Source of the DNA: Streptomyces sp. HUAS 15-9
GTDB lineage: Bacteria; Actinomycetota; Actinomycetes; Streptomycetales; Streptomycetaceae
Reading direction: 5' to 3'
Assembly (NCBI RefSeq): GCF_025642155.1
Contig: NZ_CP106798.1
Span: forward strand, 7,564,001 to 7,628,000
DNA: 64,000 nucleotides
The notes beneath the pieces were generated by a model. That model searched no databases. It was given only the letters and a program-made list of their open reading frames with translations, and had not been told where the DNA came from. Shown in pieces: positions 50,829 through 59,860 of this stretch (the stretch's first letter is position 1; each line of letters begins with the position of its first letter). Both the position numbers and the translations under genes were made by a program.

Positions 50829-51570
50829 GCACGATCCAGGTGAAGCGCGGCGGGCGGCGCTCCAGGAAGGCGGCGACCCCCTCCGCGGTGTCGCCGCTGC
50901 CGCGCGCCTGCTCCGTCCAGTGCGCGTCCCGGTCGGTGCGCCCGTTCGCGAACTCCTTCGCCGCGGCCTGCGTCAGCTGCGAGCGCGAGACCAGGACCCG
51001 GGCGAACTCGGCGACCCGCTTGCCGAGTTCGCCCTCCGGCAGCAGCTCGTCGATCAGACCCGTGCGCAGGGCCCGCTCCGCCTCGATCAACTCGCCCGAG
51101 AAGAGGAGGTACTTGGCGGTGGCCGGGCCCACCAGCGAGACCAGCCGGCGGGTGGAGGACGACGGATAGACGATGCCGAGCTTCGCCGGGGTCACCCCGA
51201 ACAGCGACCCCTCCTCGGCGAACCGCAGATCGCAGGCCGCCGCGAGCTGAGACCCACCGCCCACGCAGTGACCGCGGATCGCCGCCAGGGTCGGCTTGGG
51301 GAACGCAGCCAGGGCCTCCTCCGCCGCCACGGCGAGCCGCTGCGCCTCCTCCGGCGAGCCCCGCAGCGTCGAGATGTCGGCCCCGGCGCAGAAGGTCGCG
51401 CCCTCGCCGGTGAGCACCAGCGCCCGCACGGCGGGGTCGGCGGCCAGTGCGTCGAGCAGCGGGGGCAGGGACCCCCACATCGCGGCCGTCATGGCGTTGC
51501 GCTTGGCCGGGTGGTGGACGACTACGGTGGCGACCGAGTCGGCGACCGAGTGCAGCAGCTGGGGCTCCAT
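50815..51570 (-). CDS. Enoyl-CoA hydratase/isomerase family protein
   Basis: A 251-residue crotonase-fold enzyme: HHPAKRNAMTAAMW, GEGATFCAGADISTLRG near residue 55 and IRGHCVGGGSQLAAACDLRF near residue 98 (oxyanion-hole Gly pair), then GVTPAKLGIVYPSSSTRRL. One of the two usual hydratase Glu positions is Gln (GGGSQLAAA), so isomerase or another crotonase-type reaction is possible. It stands alone, so its pathway is unknown. ATG 51568-51570 is the start. Confidence 0.87.
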   Translation of the reverse strand: MEPQLLHSVADSVATVVVHHPAKRNAMTAAMWGSLPPLLDALAADPAVRALVLTGEGATFCAGADISTLRGSPEEAQRLAVAAEEALAAFPKPTLAAIRGHCVGGGSQLAAACDLRFAEEGSLFGVTPAKLGIVYPSSSTRRLVSLVGPATAKYLLFSGELIEAERALRTGLIDELLPEGELGKRVAEFARVLVSRSQLTQAAAKEFANGRTDRDAHWTEQARGSGDTAEGVAAFLERRPPRFTWIVPTPE

Positions 51571-51816
51571 GCGGGGATGCTATCCGCCGCCGCCCGGGCA
51601 TGATCCCCGGGGGAACCCGTCAAACCCGTACAACCCGAATAGTTCGCGAAGGCGGCGCGACCGGAACAGGAGCAGTCCCACAACTGACCTTGTCATACGC
51701 CAACGGTCAGAACCGCTCGATACCAGCCGACTTCCTGTCAGACCTGTGGGGTGGAGCAGGTCGTTATCAACACTCGACGTGTGGTGACAATCGAGCGCGA
51801 GGGTGGCGACCGGACG

Positions 51817-52311
51817 ATGGAAAACCACGGGCGCGGGTACGACCCGCGCCCACACGGAGGCGACCAGAGGGCGCCGGACCCGCTGCCGTACGAAGGGGTG
51901 TGGCGGTTCACCGCCGCCGCAGTCGACGCCTCGGTCCCGCAGGCGCGACACGCCGTGCGGGACCTGCTGCTGCGCCAGGGCGTCCCGGTCTCGGACGACC
52001 TGGTCCACGGGCTGTTGCTGATCGTCTCCGAACTGGTCACCAACGCGGTGAAGCACGCGGCGCTGCTGTCGCCGATGCTCGCCGTGGAGGTGGCCGTCGG
52101 TGCCGAGTGGGTGCGCGTGTCGGTGGAGGACAACCATCCCTACCGCCCGACCGCCCTGGAGGCCGATCACGGTCAGACCGGCGGCCGGGGGCTGCTCCTG
52201 GTCCGCGAGGTGGCCCAGGAGGCGGGCGGGGTGGTCGACGTGGAGCACACGGCGAGCGGCGGCAAGGTGATCTGGGCCGCCCTGCCGCTCAAACCGGTCC
52301 GGCTGGTGTGA
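51817..52311 (+). CDS. RsbW-like ATP-binding protein (HATPase)
   Basis: A 164-residue GHKL-type ATPase: ARHAVRDLLLRQGVPVSDDL, LIVSELVTNAVKHA (N box, near residue 78), VEDNHPYRP (G1-type box) and GGRGLLLVREVAQEAG (G2 box). Streptomycetes have dozens of such small anti-sigma-kinase-like proteins; the partner is usually not adjacent and is not visible here. ATG 51817 follows GAGGGTGG; GTG 51751 in frame is an alternative that would add 22 residues. Its stop lies 6 bp from the convergent idi gene. Confidence 0.85.
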   Translation: MENHGRGYDPRPHGGDQRAPDPLPYEGVWRFTAAAVDASVPQARHAVRDLLLRQGVPVSDDLVHGLLLIVSELVTNAVKHAALLSPMLAVEVAVGAEWVRVSVEDNHPYRPTALEADHGQTGGRGLLLVREVAQEAGGVVDVEHTASGGKVIWAALPLKPVRLV

Positions 52312-52317
52312 GTCTCC

Positions 52318-52911
52318 TCACCAGCCCGCGGACGGGCCCGTCAGCTCCCTGACCGCCGGACGGGCCGCGTCCAGGACGGTCATGAACCAGGAGGAGAAGG
52401 TGTCCTTCGCGTGCCGCTCCGCCAGCTCGGCGGGGGTCACGAAGGCGGTCTGCGCCACCTCCTGGGGATCCGGCCCGAGCGGGGCCTGCACCATGCCGAC
52501 GAACAGGTGGTTGTACTCCTGCTCGACCAGGCCCGAGGCCGGGTCGGGGTGGTTGTAGCGGACCGTGCCCGCCTCGGCCAGCAGCGAGGGCGAGACGCCC
52601 AGCTCCTCGTACGTCCGCCGGGCCGCCGCCGCGAACGGCGCCTCGCCGGGGTAGGGGTGGCCGCAGCAGGTGTTGGACCACACGCCGGGGGAGTGGTACT
52701 TGCCGAGGGCCCGCTGCTGGAGCAGCAGCCGCCCGCGCTCGTCGAAGAGGAACACCGAGAACGCGCGATGCAGCTGTCCCGGCGGCTGATGGGCCGCGAG
52801 CTTCTCCGCGGTGCCGATCGTCACACCCTTCTCGTCGACCAGTTCCAGCAAAATCTCGTCCGCGGTGCCGTTCGACGAGCTGTGCGTCGCGGTGGCAGGT
52901 GTGATCGGCAT
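52318..52911 (-). CDS. idi: Isopentenyl-diphosphate delta-isomerase (type I)
   Basis: A 197-residue Nudix-fold isomerase: HRAFSVFLFDERGRLLLQQR near residue 47, the active-site Cys in VWSNTCCGHPYPGE near residue 80, the REEL-like RRTYEELGVS and the metal-binding EQEYNHLFVGM near residue 127. It converts isopentenyl to dimethylallyl diphosphate for isoprenoid synthesis. ATG 52911 with GAAGGA just upstream gives the usual family length; starts at 52917 and 52974 are in frame. Squalene and hopanoid genes lie 10 kb downstream, fitting a shared isoprenoid supply. Confidence 0.92.
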   Translation of the reverse strand: MPITPATATHSSSNGTADEILLELVDEKGVTIGTAEKLAAHQPPGQLHRAFSVFLFDERGRLLLQQRALGKYHSPGVWSNTCCGHPYPGEAPFAAAARRTYEELGVSPSLLAEAGTVRYNHPDPASGLVEQEYNHLFVGMVQAPLGPDPQEVAQTAFVTPAELAERHAKDTFSSWFMTVLDAARPAVRELTGPSAGW

Positions 52912-53101
52912 ACCCATCCTTCGCCTCGGTCTTGGCACCCCAAGTCTGCCGTACGAATCCGGCGCTACCGGCACTTCCCGGCACGGGCCACGCCGGAAGA
53001 GGGACCCGGTAGATGATCGTGCCCGGCAGGGGTGGCCGGGAACCGTCCCGCGGCCTCGAGCACAAGGACGCGGGGTCGCCCCGGACCGCTGCGTTCCGGT
53101 C

Positions 53102-53129
53102 GTGACGGCCTTCAGTGAGGTGCCGTCAC
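53102..53129 (-). terminator. Hairpin at the end of the cation-transporter gene
   Basis: GTGACGGC (53102-53109) pairs with GCCGTCAC (53122-53129), the latter including the gene stop codon. Likely minus-strand terminator. Confidence 0.5.
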
Positions 53130-54067
53130 AGGCACAGGCGTGCCTCGTGCTCCGCGTGCCCGCCGGGCTCCAGCTGGAAGGTGCAGTGCTCCACGTCGAA
53201 GTGGTGGCCCAGACAGCCCTGCAACTCGTGCAGCATCTTCTCGTGGCCTATGGCGCTCAGCACGTCCGAGCGCACGACCACGTGCGCGGACAGCACCGGC
53301 AGACCGGAGGTGATGGTCCAGGCGTGCAGATCGTGTACGTCCTCCACACCGTCCAGCGCCAGGATGTGGGCCCGCACCTCCGCCATGTCGACGTCCTTGG
53401 GAGCGGCCTCCAGCAGCACGTCGAGGGTCTCGCGCAGCAGCTTCACCGTGCGCGGGACGATCATCAGGCCGATGACCAGCGAGGCGATCGGGTCGGCTGC
53501 CTGCCAGCCCGTCGCCAGGATCACCGCCGCCGAGACGATCACCGCGAGCGAGCCGAGCGCGTCCGCGGCCACCTCCAGGAACGCGCCGCGCACGTTCAGG
53601 CTGTCCTGCTGGCCCTTCATCAGCAGCGTGAGCGAGATCATGTTCGCGACCAGGCCGATCGCACCGAACGTGAGCATCAGCTGGCCGTGGGTCTCGGCGG
53701 GGGTGAAGAACCGCTGGATCGCCTCGTACAGGACGTAACCGCCGACGCCGAGCAGCAGCAGACAGTTGGCGAGGGCGGCGAGGATCTCGGCGCGCGCGAG
53801 GCCGAAGGTGCGGTTGGTGCTCGGCGGGCGGTTGGCGAAGTGGATGGCGAGCAGGGCCATGCCCAGGCCCAGCGCGTCCGTGGCCATGTGCGCCGCGTCC
53901 GCGATCAGCGCGAGCGAGTCGGCGAGCACACCACCGGCGATCTCGATCACCATGACGGCGAGCGTGATCGACAGGGCGACGCGCAGCCTGCCGCGGTAGG
54001 CCGCGGCCGCCGTACCGGTGGGAGGCGCGTGTGTGTGCCCGTGCCCGTGGTCGTGACCGGCCCCCAT
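53126..54067 (-). CDS. Cation diffusion facilitator (zinc/cobalt efflux)
   Basis: A 313-residue CDF transporter. The N terminus is His-rich (GHDHGHGHTH), a metal-binding loop. Six membrane helices follow; the metal site appears as ALIADAAHMATDALGLG (HxxxD pattern) in helix 2 and EVAADALGSLAVIVSA (DxxxD-type) in helix 5. The C-terminal cytoplasmic ferredoxin-like domain starts near residue 220 (AEVRAHILALDGVEDVHDLH). It exports zinc or related divalent metals in exchange for protons. ATG 54067 follows GGAGGG; the start 33 bp upstream (54100) is less likely. Confidence 0.92.
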   Translation of the reverse strand: MGAGHDHGHGHTHAPPTGTAAAAYRGRLRVALSITLAVMVIEIAGGVLADSLALIADAAHMATDALGLGMALLAIHFANRPPSTNRTFGLARAEILAALANCLLLLGVGGYVLYEAIQRFFTPAETHGQLMLTFGAIGLVANMISLTLLMKGQQDSLNVRGAFLEVAADALGSLAVIVSAAVILATGWQAADPIASLVIGLMIVPRTVKLLRETLDVLLEAAPKDVDMAEVRAHILALDGVEDVHDLHAWTITSGLPVLSAHVVVRSDVLSAIGHEKMLHELQGCLGHHFDVEHCTFQLEPGGHAEHEARLCL

Positions 54068-54155
54068 GGATCCGCCCTCCTGTGTGTCGCCCGGGATCAC
54101 AGTGAACTACGGGAGGGGGGTATCGGGCAACGCGGCACTGAACACCGTTGTCATG

Positions 54156-54192
54156 TGCCCTGACCTGCGGAAACGAACCGCAGGTCAGGGCA
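54156..54192. terminator. Perfect 15-bp hairpin terminator
   Basis: TGCCCTGACCTGCGG (54156-54170) is exactly complementary to 54178-54192, with loop AAACGAA. It lies just after the galE-like stop on the minus strand and upstream of the transporter gene. Confidence 0.75.
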
Positions 54193-54200
54193 TTGCCGGT

Positions 54201-55172
54201 TCACTTGCCGTGGTGCAGCTGCCAGCCCTGCCACGCCGACTCCACCATCTCGCGCACCCCGCGCCTCGCCCGCCAGCCCAGTACCTCGGCGGCACGCGCG
54301 GCCGAGGCGACCGCGCGCGGCGCGTCCCCGGAGCGACGTTCCTCGACGACGGGCGCCCGCCCATCGCCGGTGACCTCGCCGATGACCGTGATCAGTTCGC
54401 GGACCGAAACTCCCTCGCCGCGGCCGATGTTCACCGTCAGATCACCGGCCGCGCCGCCCCGGGTGAGCCGGCGGGCCGCCGCGAGATGGGCCTCGGCGAG
54501 GTCGGCGACATGGATGTAGTCGCGGACGCAGGTGCCGTCCGGCGTCGGGTAGTCGTCCCCGAAGATCCGCGGGGCCTCGTTTCTCGTGAGCCGGTCGAAG
54601 ACCATCGGCACGATGTTGAACACACCCGTGTCGGACAGCAGCGGCGCGGCCGCGCCCGCCACGTTGAAGTAGCGCAGACAGACGGTCGCCATGCCGTGCG
54701 CCTGCCCCGCCGCCCGCACCAGCCACTCCCCGGCGAGTTTGGTCTCGCCGTACGGGTTCACCGGGGCACACGGGGTGTCCTCCGTGATGAGGTCCACATC
54801 CGGGTTCCCGTACACGGCCGCCGACGAGGAGAACACGAACCGCTCGATCCCGGCCTCACAGGCCCCCTCCAGCAGCGTGGCGAGGCCGCCGACGTTCTCC
54901 CGGTAGTAGCGCGTGGGCTGCGCCACCGACTCGGCGACCTGCTTGCGCGCCGCGAGATGCACCACACCCGTCACCCCGTGCTCGGCGAAGACCTGCTTGA
55001 CGAGGTCCGCGTCCATCGTGGAGCCCGTGATGAGCGGGATCTCGTCCGGGAGCCGCTCGGGCACCCCGGTCGACAGATCGTCCAGGGCCACGACACGCTC
55101 CCCGGCCCCGGTCATGGCCCGCGCCACATGTGCCCCGATGTATCCGGCCCCGCCGGTGATCAGCCAAGTCAT
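54201..55172 (-). CDS. galE: UDP-glucose 4-epimerase-like NAD-dependent epimerase
   Basis: A 323-residue extended short-chain dehydrogenase: WLITGGAGYIGAHVARAM at the N terminus, VVHLAARKQVAESV, SSSAAVYGNPD, the catalytic YGETK near residue 146, LRYFNVAGA and GTCVRDYIHVADLAEAH, the pattern of GalE. It interconverts UDP-glucose and UDP-galactose, feeding galactose into cell-wall or capsular polymers. ATG 55172 has GGTGGA six bases upstream; ATG 55178 is possible. It is divergent from the glycopolymer operon starting at 55464, to which it may supply precursors. Confidence 0.9.
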   Translation of the reverse strand: MTWLITGGAGYIGAHVARAMTGAGERVVALDDLSTGVPERLPDEIPLITGSTMDADLVKQVFAEHGVTGVVHLAARKQVAESVAQPTRYYRENVGGLATLLEGACEAGIERFVFSSSAAVYGNPDVDLITEDTPCAPVNPYGETKLAGEWLVRAAGQAHGMATVCLRYFNVAGAAAPLLSDTGVFNIVPMVFDRLTRNEAPRIFGDDYPTPDGTCVRDYIHVADLAEAHLAAARRLTRGGAAGDLTVNIGRGEGVSVRELITVIGEVTGDGRAPVVEERRSGDAPRAVASAARAAEVLGWRARRGVREMVESAWQGWQLHHGK

Positions 55173-55463
55173 GGTCATCCACCCTATGCCGAGGCCGCGC
55201 GGGGGACGCACGATGTCCCGGATGCCCGGAACGGGGCCGGGCGTGCGCGGCACGGTTTGTGGGGCGGGCCCCCGATCCCCGATGATGATCGCGGCAAAGG
55301 CCGGTGGAGCCCGCGTCGACCGGCCCGTGAACGGGCGGTGAACACGGGCTTCCGGTCATCGGATAGCCTCTGCCGACATGCCGCCCGGGTGTCACGGACA
55401 AGCGGCCCATCCAATACGCGGACGACCGGCGCGAACGTGCCGGCACCCAGGGAGTGAGTTCGG

Positions 55464-57305
55464 TTGCCGACCGCCATCGTCACCGGTCAGCCGGTCCCCG
55501 GATCGTCGCTCGAGAGCGATCTGCGGTCCCTCGGCTTCGACGTGCGGGTGGCCACCGACGCCTCGGACACCGAGGCGCTCCTCGCCGCCGTCCCGGCCGA
55601 CCGGCGGGTGGCCGTCGTCGACGCCCGCTTCGTGGGCCATGCGCACGCGCTGCGCCTCGGCCTCACCGACCCCCGCTTCCCGCTCGCCGCGATCCCGGGC
55701 GCCGTGACCGCCCAGCCGGCCGGCCGCCAGGCCCTGACCCGTGCGGTCGCCCGGGAGACCTCGGCGGGCGGTACGGGCGCGGTCGCCGTGGACAGCGTCG
55801 CCGAGGGCATCGTCACCGCCCTCGACGTCGACGGCGCGGACGTGCACCGCCCCGAGCTCGGCAGCCTGGTCGCCGCCGTCCCCACCGGCCCGCAGGCCCG
55901 CAACGAGGCACGCCAGGCCGTGGACGCCGTCGACGACGAGGCCGTACGCCTGAAGTCGGCCGTGAAGTCCCGCGACGGCTTCTTCACCACGTTCTTCATC
56001 AGCCCGTACTCGCGCTACCTCGCCCGCTGGTGCGCCCGCCGGGGTCTCACCCCCAACCAGGTCACCACCGCCTCGTTGCTCACCGCGCTGATCGCGGCGG
56101 GCTGCGCGGCCACCGGCACCCGCGCGGGATTCGTCGCCGCGGGCATCCTGCTGATCTGCTCGTTCGTCCTGGACTGCACCGACGGCCAGCTCGCCCGCTA
56201 CTCGCTCCAGTACTCGACGCTCGGCGCCTGGCTGGACGCCACCTTCGACCGCGCCAAGGAATACGCCTACTACGCGGGCCTCGCGCTCGGCGCGGCCCGC
56301 GGCGGCGACGACGTCTGGGCCCTCGCCCTGGGCGCCATGATCCTGCAGACCTGCCGGCACGTCGTGGACTTCTCCTTCAACGAGGCCAACCACGACGCCA
56401 CCGCCAACACCAGCCCCACCGCCGCCCTCTCCGACAAGCTCGACAGCGTCGGCTGGACCGTCTGGGTGCGCCGGATGATAGTCCTGCCCATCGGCGAACG
56501 ATGGGCGATGATAGCCGTCCTCACGGCGGCCACGACCCCGCGCATCACCTTCTACGCGCTGCTGATCGGCTGCGCCCTCGCGGCGACGTACACCACGGTG
56601 GGGCGGGTGCTGCGGTCGCTGACCCGCAAGGCGATGGGGGTCCCCCCAGGCGTTGAGCACTGGGGGAGCACGGACCGGGCGGCGCGGGCACTGGCGGACC
56701 TGGCCGATTCGGGCGCCCTCACGGACGGCCTCGTACGACTCTTCAAGAAGGGCCTCAAGACGGGGCTGCCCGGCCTCGCCGTCCCCGCCGTCGCCTTCCT
56801 GGGCGCGGCCGCCGTCGTGGCCGCCTGCGCACTGACCGACTTCGGCGGGCCGCTGCCCGTGATCGCGGCCGCCGTCTACGCCCTGACCTCCGCACTTGCC
56901 GTCGCCCGCCCGCTCAAGGGCGCCCTCGACTGGCTGGTCCCGCCGTTCTTCCGGGCCGCCGAATACGGCACCGTGCTCGCCCTCGCCGTCAAAGCGGAGG
57001 TGAACGGAGCCCTTCCCGCGGCTTTCGGCCTGGTGGCCGCCGTCGCCTACCATCACTACGACACGGTGTACCGCATCCGCGGGAACGCCGGAGCGCCGCC
57101 GGCCTGGCTGGTGCGCGCCATCGGGGGGCAGGAGGGTCGGACGCTGCTCGTCACCGTGCTGGCAGCGCTGCTCACCGCCGCGCAGTTCAAGGTCGCGCTC
57201 ACGGTCCTGGCCGTGGCCGTCGCCCTCGTGGTGCTCGTCGAGAGCATCCGCTTCTGGGTGTCCGCAGGGGCGCCCGCCGTACACGACGAAGGAGAAACCG
57301 CATGA
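55464..57305 (+). CDS. DUF5941/CDP-alcohol phosphatidyltransferase membrane protein
   Basis: A 613-residue protein from TTG 55464 (GGGAGTGAG upstream). Residues 1-170 look like a soluble nucleotide- or sugar-binding domain; then a multi-helix membrane domain holds the complete CDP-alcohol phosphotransferase motif at about residues 236-261 (DCTDGQLAR, then GAWLDATFD, with all four Asp). The C-terminal half (DUF5941) has further helices. It probably transfers a polyol- or sugar-phosphate from a CDP donor to a lipid-linked acceptor at the membrane. First gene of a close-packed operon; it overlaps the next gene by 4 bp. The gap 55173-55463 holds its promoter region; TAGCCT near 55363 is a possible -10. 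Confidence 0.85.
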   Translation: MPTAIVTGQPVPGSSLESDLRSLGFDVRVATDASDTEALLAAVPADRRVAVVDARFVGHAHALRLGLTDPRFPLAAIPGAVTAQPAGRQALTRAVARETSAGGTGAVAVDSVAEGIVTALDVDGADVHRPELGSLVAAVPTGPQARNEARQAVDAVDDEAVRLKSAVKSRDGFFTTFFISPYSRYLARWCARRGLTPNQVTTASLLTALIAAGCAATGTRAGFVAAGILLICSFVLDCTDGQLARYSLQYSTLGAWLDATFDRAKEYAYYAGLALGAARGGDDVWALALGAMILQTCRHVVDFSFNEANHDATANTSPTAALSDKLDSVGWTVWVRRMIVLPIGERWAMIAVLTAATTPRITFYALLIGCALAATYTTVGRVLRSLTRKAMGVPPGVEHWGSTDRAARALADLADSGALTDGLVRLFKKGLKTGLPGLAVPAVAFLGAAAVVAACALTDFGGPLPVIAAAVYALTSALAVARPLKGALDWLVPPFFRAAEYGTVLALAVKAEVNGALPAAFGLVAAVAYHHYDTVYRIRGNAGAPPAWLVRAIGGQEGRTLLVTVLAALLTAAQFKVALTVLAVAVALVVLVESIRFWVSAGAPAVHDEGETA

Positions 57306-58054
57306 TCGGCCTCGTGCTGGCGGCGGGCGCCGGACGGCGTCTTCGCCCCTACACCGACAGCCTTCCCAAGGCATTGGTGCCGGTGGGTCCCGCGGGCATA
57401 GAGGACAGCATCACCGTGCTCGACCTCACGCTCGGCAACTTCGCCGAGGTCGGCCTGACCGAGGTCGCGATCATCGTCGGCTACCGCAAGGAAGCCGTGT
57501 ACGAGCGCAAGGCGGCCCTCGAGGCGAAGTACGGCCTGAAGCTCACCCTCATCGACAACGACAAGGCCGAGGAGTGGAACAACGCCTACTCCCTGTGGTG
57601 CGGGCGTGACGCCCTCAAGGACGGTGTGATCCTCGCCAACGGCGACACCGTGCACCCGGTCTCCGTCGAGAAGACCCTGCTCGCCGCCCGCGGCGAGGGC
57701 AAGAAGATCATCCTCGCCCTGGACACGGTGAAGAACCTGGCCGACGAGGAGATGAAGGTCGTCGTCGACGCCGACAAGGGCATGACGAGGATCACCAAGC
57801 TGATGGACCCCGCCGAGGCTTCCGGCGAGTACATCGGCGTCACCCTGATCGAGGGCGACGCGGCCCCGGAGCTGGCCGACGCGCTCAGGACCGTGTGGGA
57901 GACCGACCCGCAGCAGTTCTACGAGCACGGCTACCAGGAGCTCGTGAACCGCGGCTTCAGGATCGACACGGCGCCCATCGGCGACGTCCAGTGGGTCGAG
58001 ATCGACAACCATGACGACCTCGCCAGGGGACGGGAGATCGCGTGCCAGTACTGA
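57302..58054 (+). CDS. NTP-transferase (nucleotidylyltransferase)
   Basis: A 250-residue sugar- or polyol-phosphate nucleotidyltransferase: MIGLVLAAGAGRRLRPYTDS at the N terminus (GxGxRxxPxT), LPKALVPVGPAG, then DNDKAEEWNNAYSLWCGRDA and NGDTVHP with the metal Asp. Small LicC/TagF-group enzymes of this kind make CDP-choline, CDP-ribitol or CDP-glycerol-type donors, which suits the two CDP-alcohol phosphotransferases in this operon; the actual substrate is unknown. ATG 57302 overlaps the upstream gene (ATGA), and the 3-prime end overlaps the next gene by 13 bp. Confidence 0.85.
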   Translation: MIGLVLAAGAGRRLRPYTDSLPKALVPVGPAGIEDSITVLDLTLGNFAEVGLTEVAIIVGYRKEAVYERKAALEAKYGLKLTLIDNDKAEEWNNAYSLWCGRDALKDGVILANGDTVHPVSVEKTLLAARGEGKKIILALDTVKNLADEEMKVVVDADKGMTRITKLMDPAEASGEYIGVTLIEGDAAPELADALRTVWETDPQQFYEHGYQELVNRGFRIDTAPIGDVQWVEIDNHDDLARGREIACQY

Positions 58055-59103
58055 CGAGGCTCATTCCCTCGCCGCTCGTCGTGGACATCCGCCCGGGTGC
58101 CCTCGACGACCTGGCCGGTGTGCTGGCCGACGAGCGCATCTCGCACTCCGGCCGGCTCGCCGTCGCCGTCAGCGGCGGCTCCGGCGCCAGGCTGCGCGAG
58201 CGCCTCGCGCCCTCGCTGCCCGGCGCCAGCTGGTACGAGGTGGGCGGCGGCACCCTCGACGACGCCGTGCGGCTGGCCGGCGACATCAAGGCCGGTCACT
58301 ACGACGCGGTCGTCGGCCTCGGCGGCGGCAAGATCATCGACTGCGCCAAGTTCGCCGCGGCCCGGGTCGGCCTGCCCCTGGTCGCCGTGCCGACGAACCT
58401 CGCGCACGACGGTCTGTGCTCGCCGGTCGCCACCCTCGACAACGACGCGGGGCGCGGCTCCTACGGCGTGCCGAACCCGATCGCGGTCGTCATCGACCTG
58501 GATGTGATCCACGAGGCCCCGGTGCGCTTCGTACGGGCCGGTATCGGCGACGCGATCTCCAACATCAACTCGATCGCGGACTGGGAGCTGTCCAACCGCG
58601 TCAACGGCGAGAAGATCGACGGCCTCGCCGCCGCCATGGCCCGCCAGGCCGGCGAGGCGGTGCTGCGGCACCCCGGCGGCATCGGGGACAACGACTTCCT
58701 CCAGGTGCTCGCCGAGGCGCTGGTCCTCACCGGCATCGCGATGTCGATCTCGGGCGACTCCCGGCCCGCCTCGGGCTCCTGCCACGAGATCAACCACGCC
58801 TTCGACCTGCTCCACCCCAGGCGCGCCGCGAGCCACGGCGAGCAGTGCGGGCTGGGCGCGGCCTTCGCGATGTATCTGCGCGGGGCCCACGAGGAGTCGG
58901 TGCACATGGCCCAGGTGCTGCGCCGGCACGGGCTTCCGGTGCTGCCGGAGGAGATCGGCTTCACCGTGGACGAGTTCGTCCGGGTCGTGGAGTTCGCTCC
59001 GGAGACCCGGCCCGGCCGCTACACGATCCTCGAACACCTCGACCTCAAGACCCACCAGATCAAGGACTTCTACGCGGACTATGTCAAGGCCATCGGTAGC
59101 TGA
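58042..59103 (+). CDS. Glycerol-1-phosphate dehydrogenase-like (AraM-type) enzyme
   Basis: A 353-residue iron/zinc-dependent dehydrogenase of the glycerol/DHQ-synthase fold: VVGLGGGKIIDCAKFAAARV near residue 92 (GGGx2xD nucleotide site), VPTNLAHDGLCSPVATLDND near 115, and metal-ligand His in HEINHAFDLL and SHGEQCGLG near residues 247 and 270. It is close to sn-glycerol-1-phosphate dehydrogenases (AraM, EgsA). In this operon it would make the polyol-phosphate to be activated by the nucleotidyltransferase (inference). GTG 58042 lies within the end of the previous gene. Confidence 0.85.
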   Translation: MPVLTRLIPSPLVVDIRPGALDDLAGVLADERISHSGRLAVAVSGGSGARLRERLAPSLPGASWYEVGGGTLDDAVRLAGDIKAGHYDAVVGLGGGKIIDCAKFAAARVGLPLVAVPTNLAHDGLCSPVATLDNDAGRGSYGVPNPIAVVIDLDVIHEAPVRFVRAGIGDAISNINSIADWELSNRVNGEKIDGLAAAMARQAGEAVLRHPGGIGDNDFLQVLAEALVLTGIAMSISGDSRPASGSCHEINHAFDLLHPRRAASHGEQCGLGAAFAMYLRGAHEESVHMAQVLRRHGLPVLPEEIGFTVDEFVRVVEFAPETRPGRYTILEHLDLKTHQIKDFYADYVKAIGS

Positions 59104-59860
59104 ACTCCGCACGGTCGTCCATCCCCCGGGAGTGAAGGACCGACGCAGCGGTGAGCACTGGATGGGGCGCCTCTATATGCGCGAGGTGTCCCTGCGGGTC
59201 GACCGCTACCTGGTGAACACCAGGGTCACACCCAACCAGCTCACGTACCTGATGACCGTCTGCGGTGTGCTCGCGGCCCCGGCCCTGCTGGTGCCGGGGA
59301 TCCCGGGCGCCCTGCTCGGCGTGGTCATGGTCCAGCTGTATCTGCTGCTGGACTGCGTCGACGGTGAGATCGCGCGCTGGAAGAAGCAGTACTCGCTCGG
59401 CGGGGTCTATCTGGACCGGGTCGGCGCCTATCTGACCGACGCGGCGGTCCTGGTCGGCCTCGGCCTGCGCGCCGCCGACCTGTGGGGCTCCGGGCGGATC
59501 GACTGGCTGTGGGCCTTCCTCGGCACCCTGGCCGCCCTCGGCGCGATCCTGGTCAAGGCGGAGACCGACCTGGTCGGTGTCGCTCGGCACCAGGGCGGTC
59601 TGCCGCCGGTCAAGGAGGCCGCCTCCGAGCCCCGCTCCTCCGGCCTGGCGCTGGCCCGCCGTGCCGCCGCGGCGCTCAAGTTCCACCGGCTGATCCTCGG
59701 GATCGAGGCGTCCTTGCTGATCCTGGTCCTGGCGATCGCGGACCAGATCAGGGGCGACCTGTTCTTCACCCGGCTCGGCACCGCCGTACTCGCCGGAATC
59801 GCGCTGGTGCAGACCGTGCTGCACCTGGTGTCCGTCCTGGCGTCGAGCAGGCTGCGGTGA
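59081..59860 (+). CDS. CDP-alcohol phosphatidyltransferase with altered motif
   Basis: A 259-residue membrane enzyme of the CDP-alcohol phosphotransferase family with about six helices: VTPNQLTYLMTVCGVLAAP precedes the motif DCVDGEIAR-x8-GVYLDRVGA at about residues 91-116. The fourth Asp of the usual DxxDGxxAR...GxxxDxxxD pattern is Ala here, although the related gene 1.8 kb upstream keeps it. This Asp is considered the catalytic base, so the enzyme may be inactive, use another residue or work as a partner. ATG 59081 overlaps the previous gene by 23 bp; the end overlaps the glycosyltransferase start (GTGA). Confidence 0.85.
   Translation: MSRPSVAELRTVVHPPGVKDRRSGEHWMGRLYMREVSLRVDRYLVNTRVTPNQLTYLMTVCGVLAAPALLVPGIPGALLGVVMVQLYLLLDCVDGEIARWKKQYSLGGVYLDRVGAYLTDAAVLVGLGLRAADLWGSGRIDWLWAFLGTLAALGAILVKAETDLVGVARHQGGLPPVKEAASEPRSSGLALARRAAAALKFHRLILGIEASLLILVLAIADQIRGDLFFTRLGTAVLAGIALVQTVLHLVSVLASSRLR

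Noticed and set aside
52975..53101. Riboswitch or leader in the idi/transporter gap
   Set aside because: I saw no conserved riboswitch core; only the short hairpin at 53102-53129 is supported.
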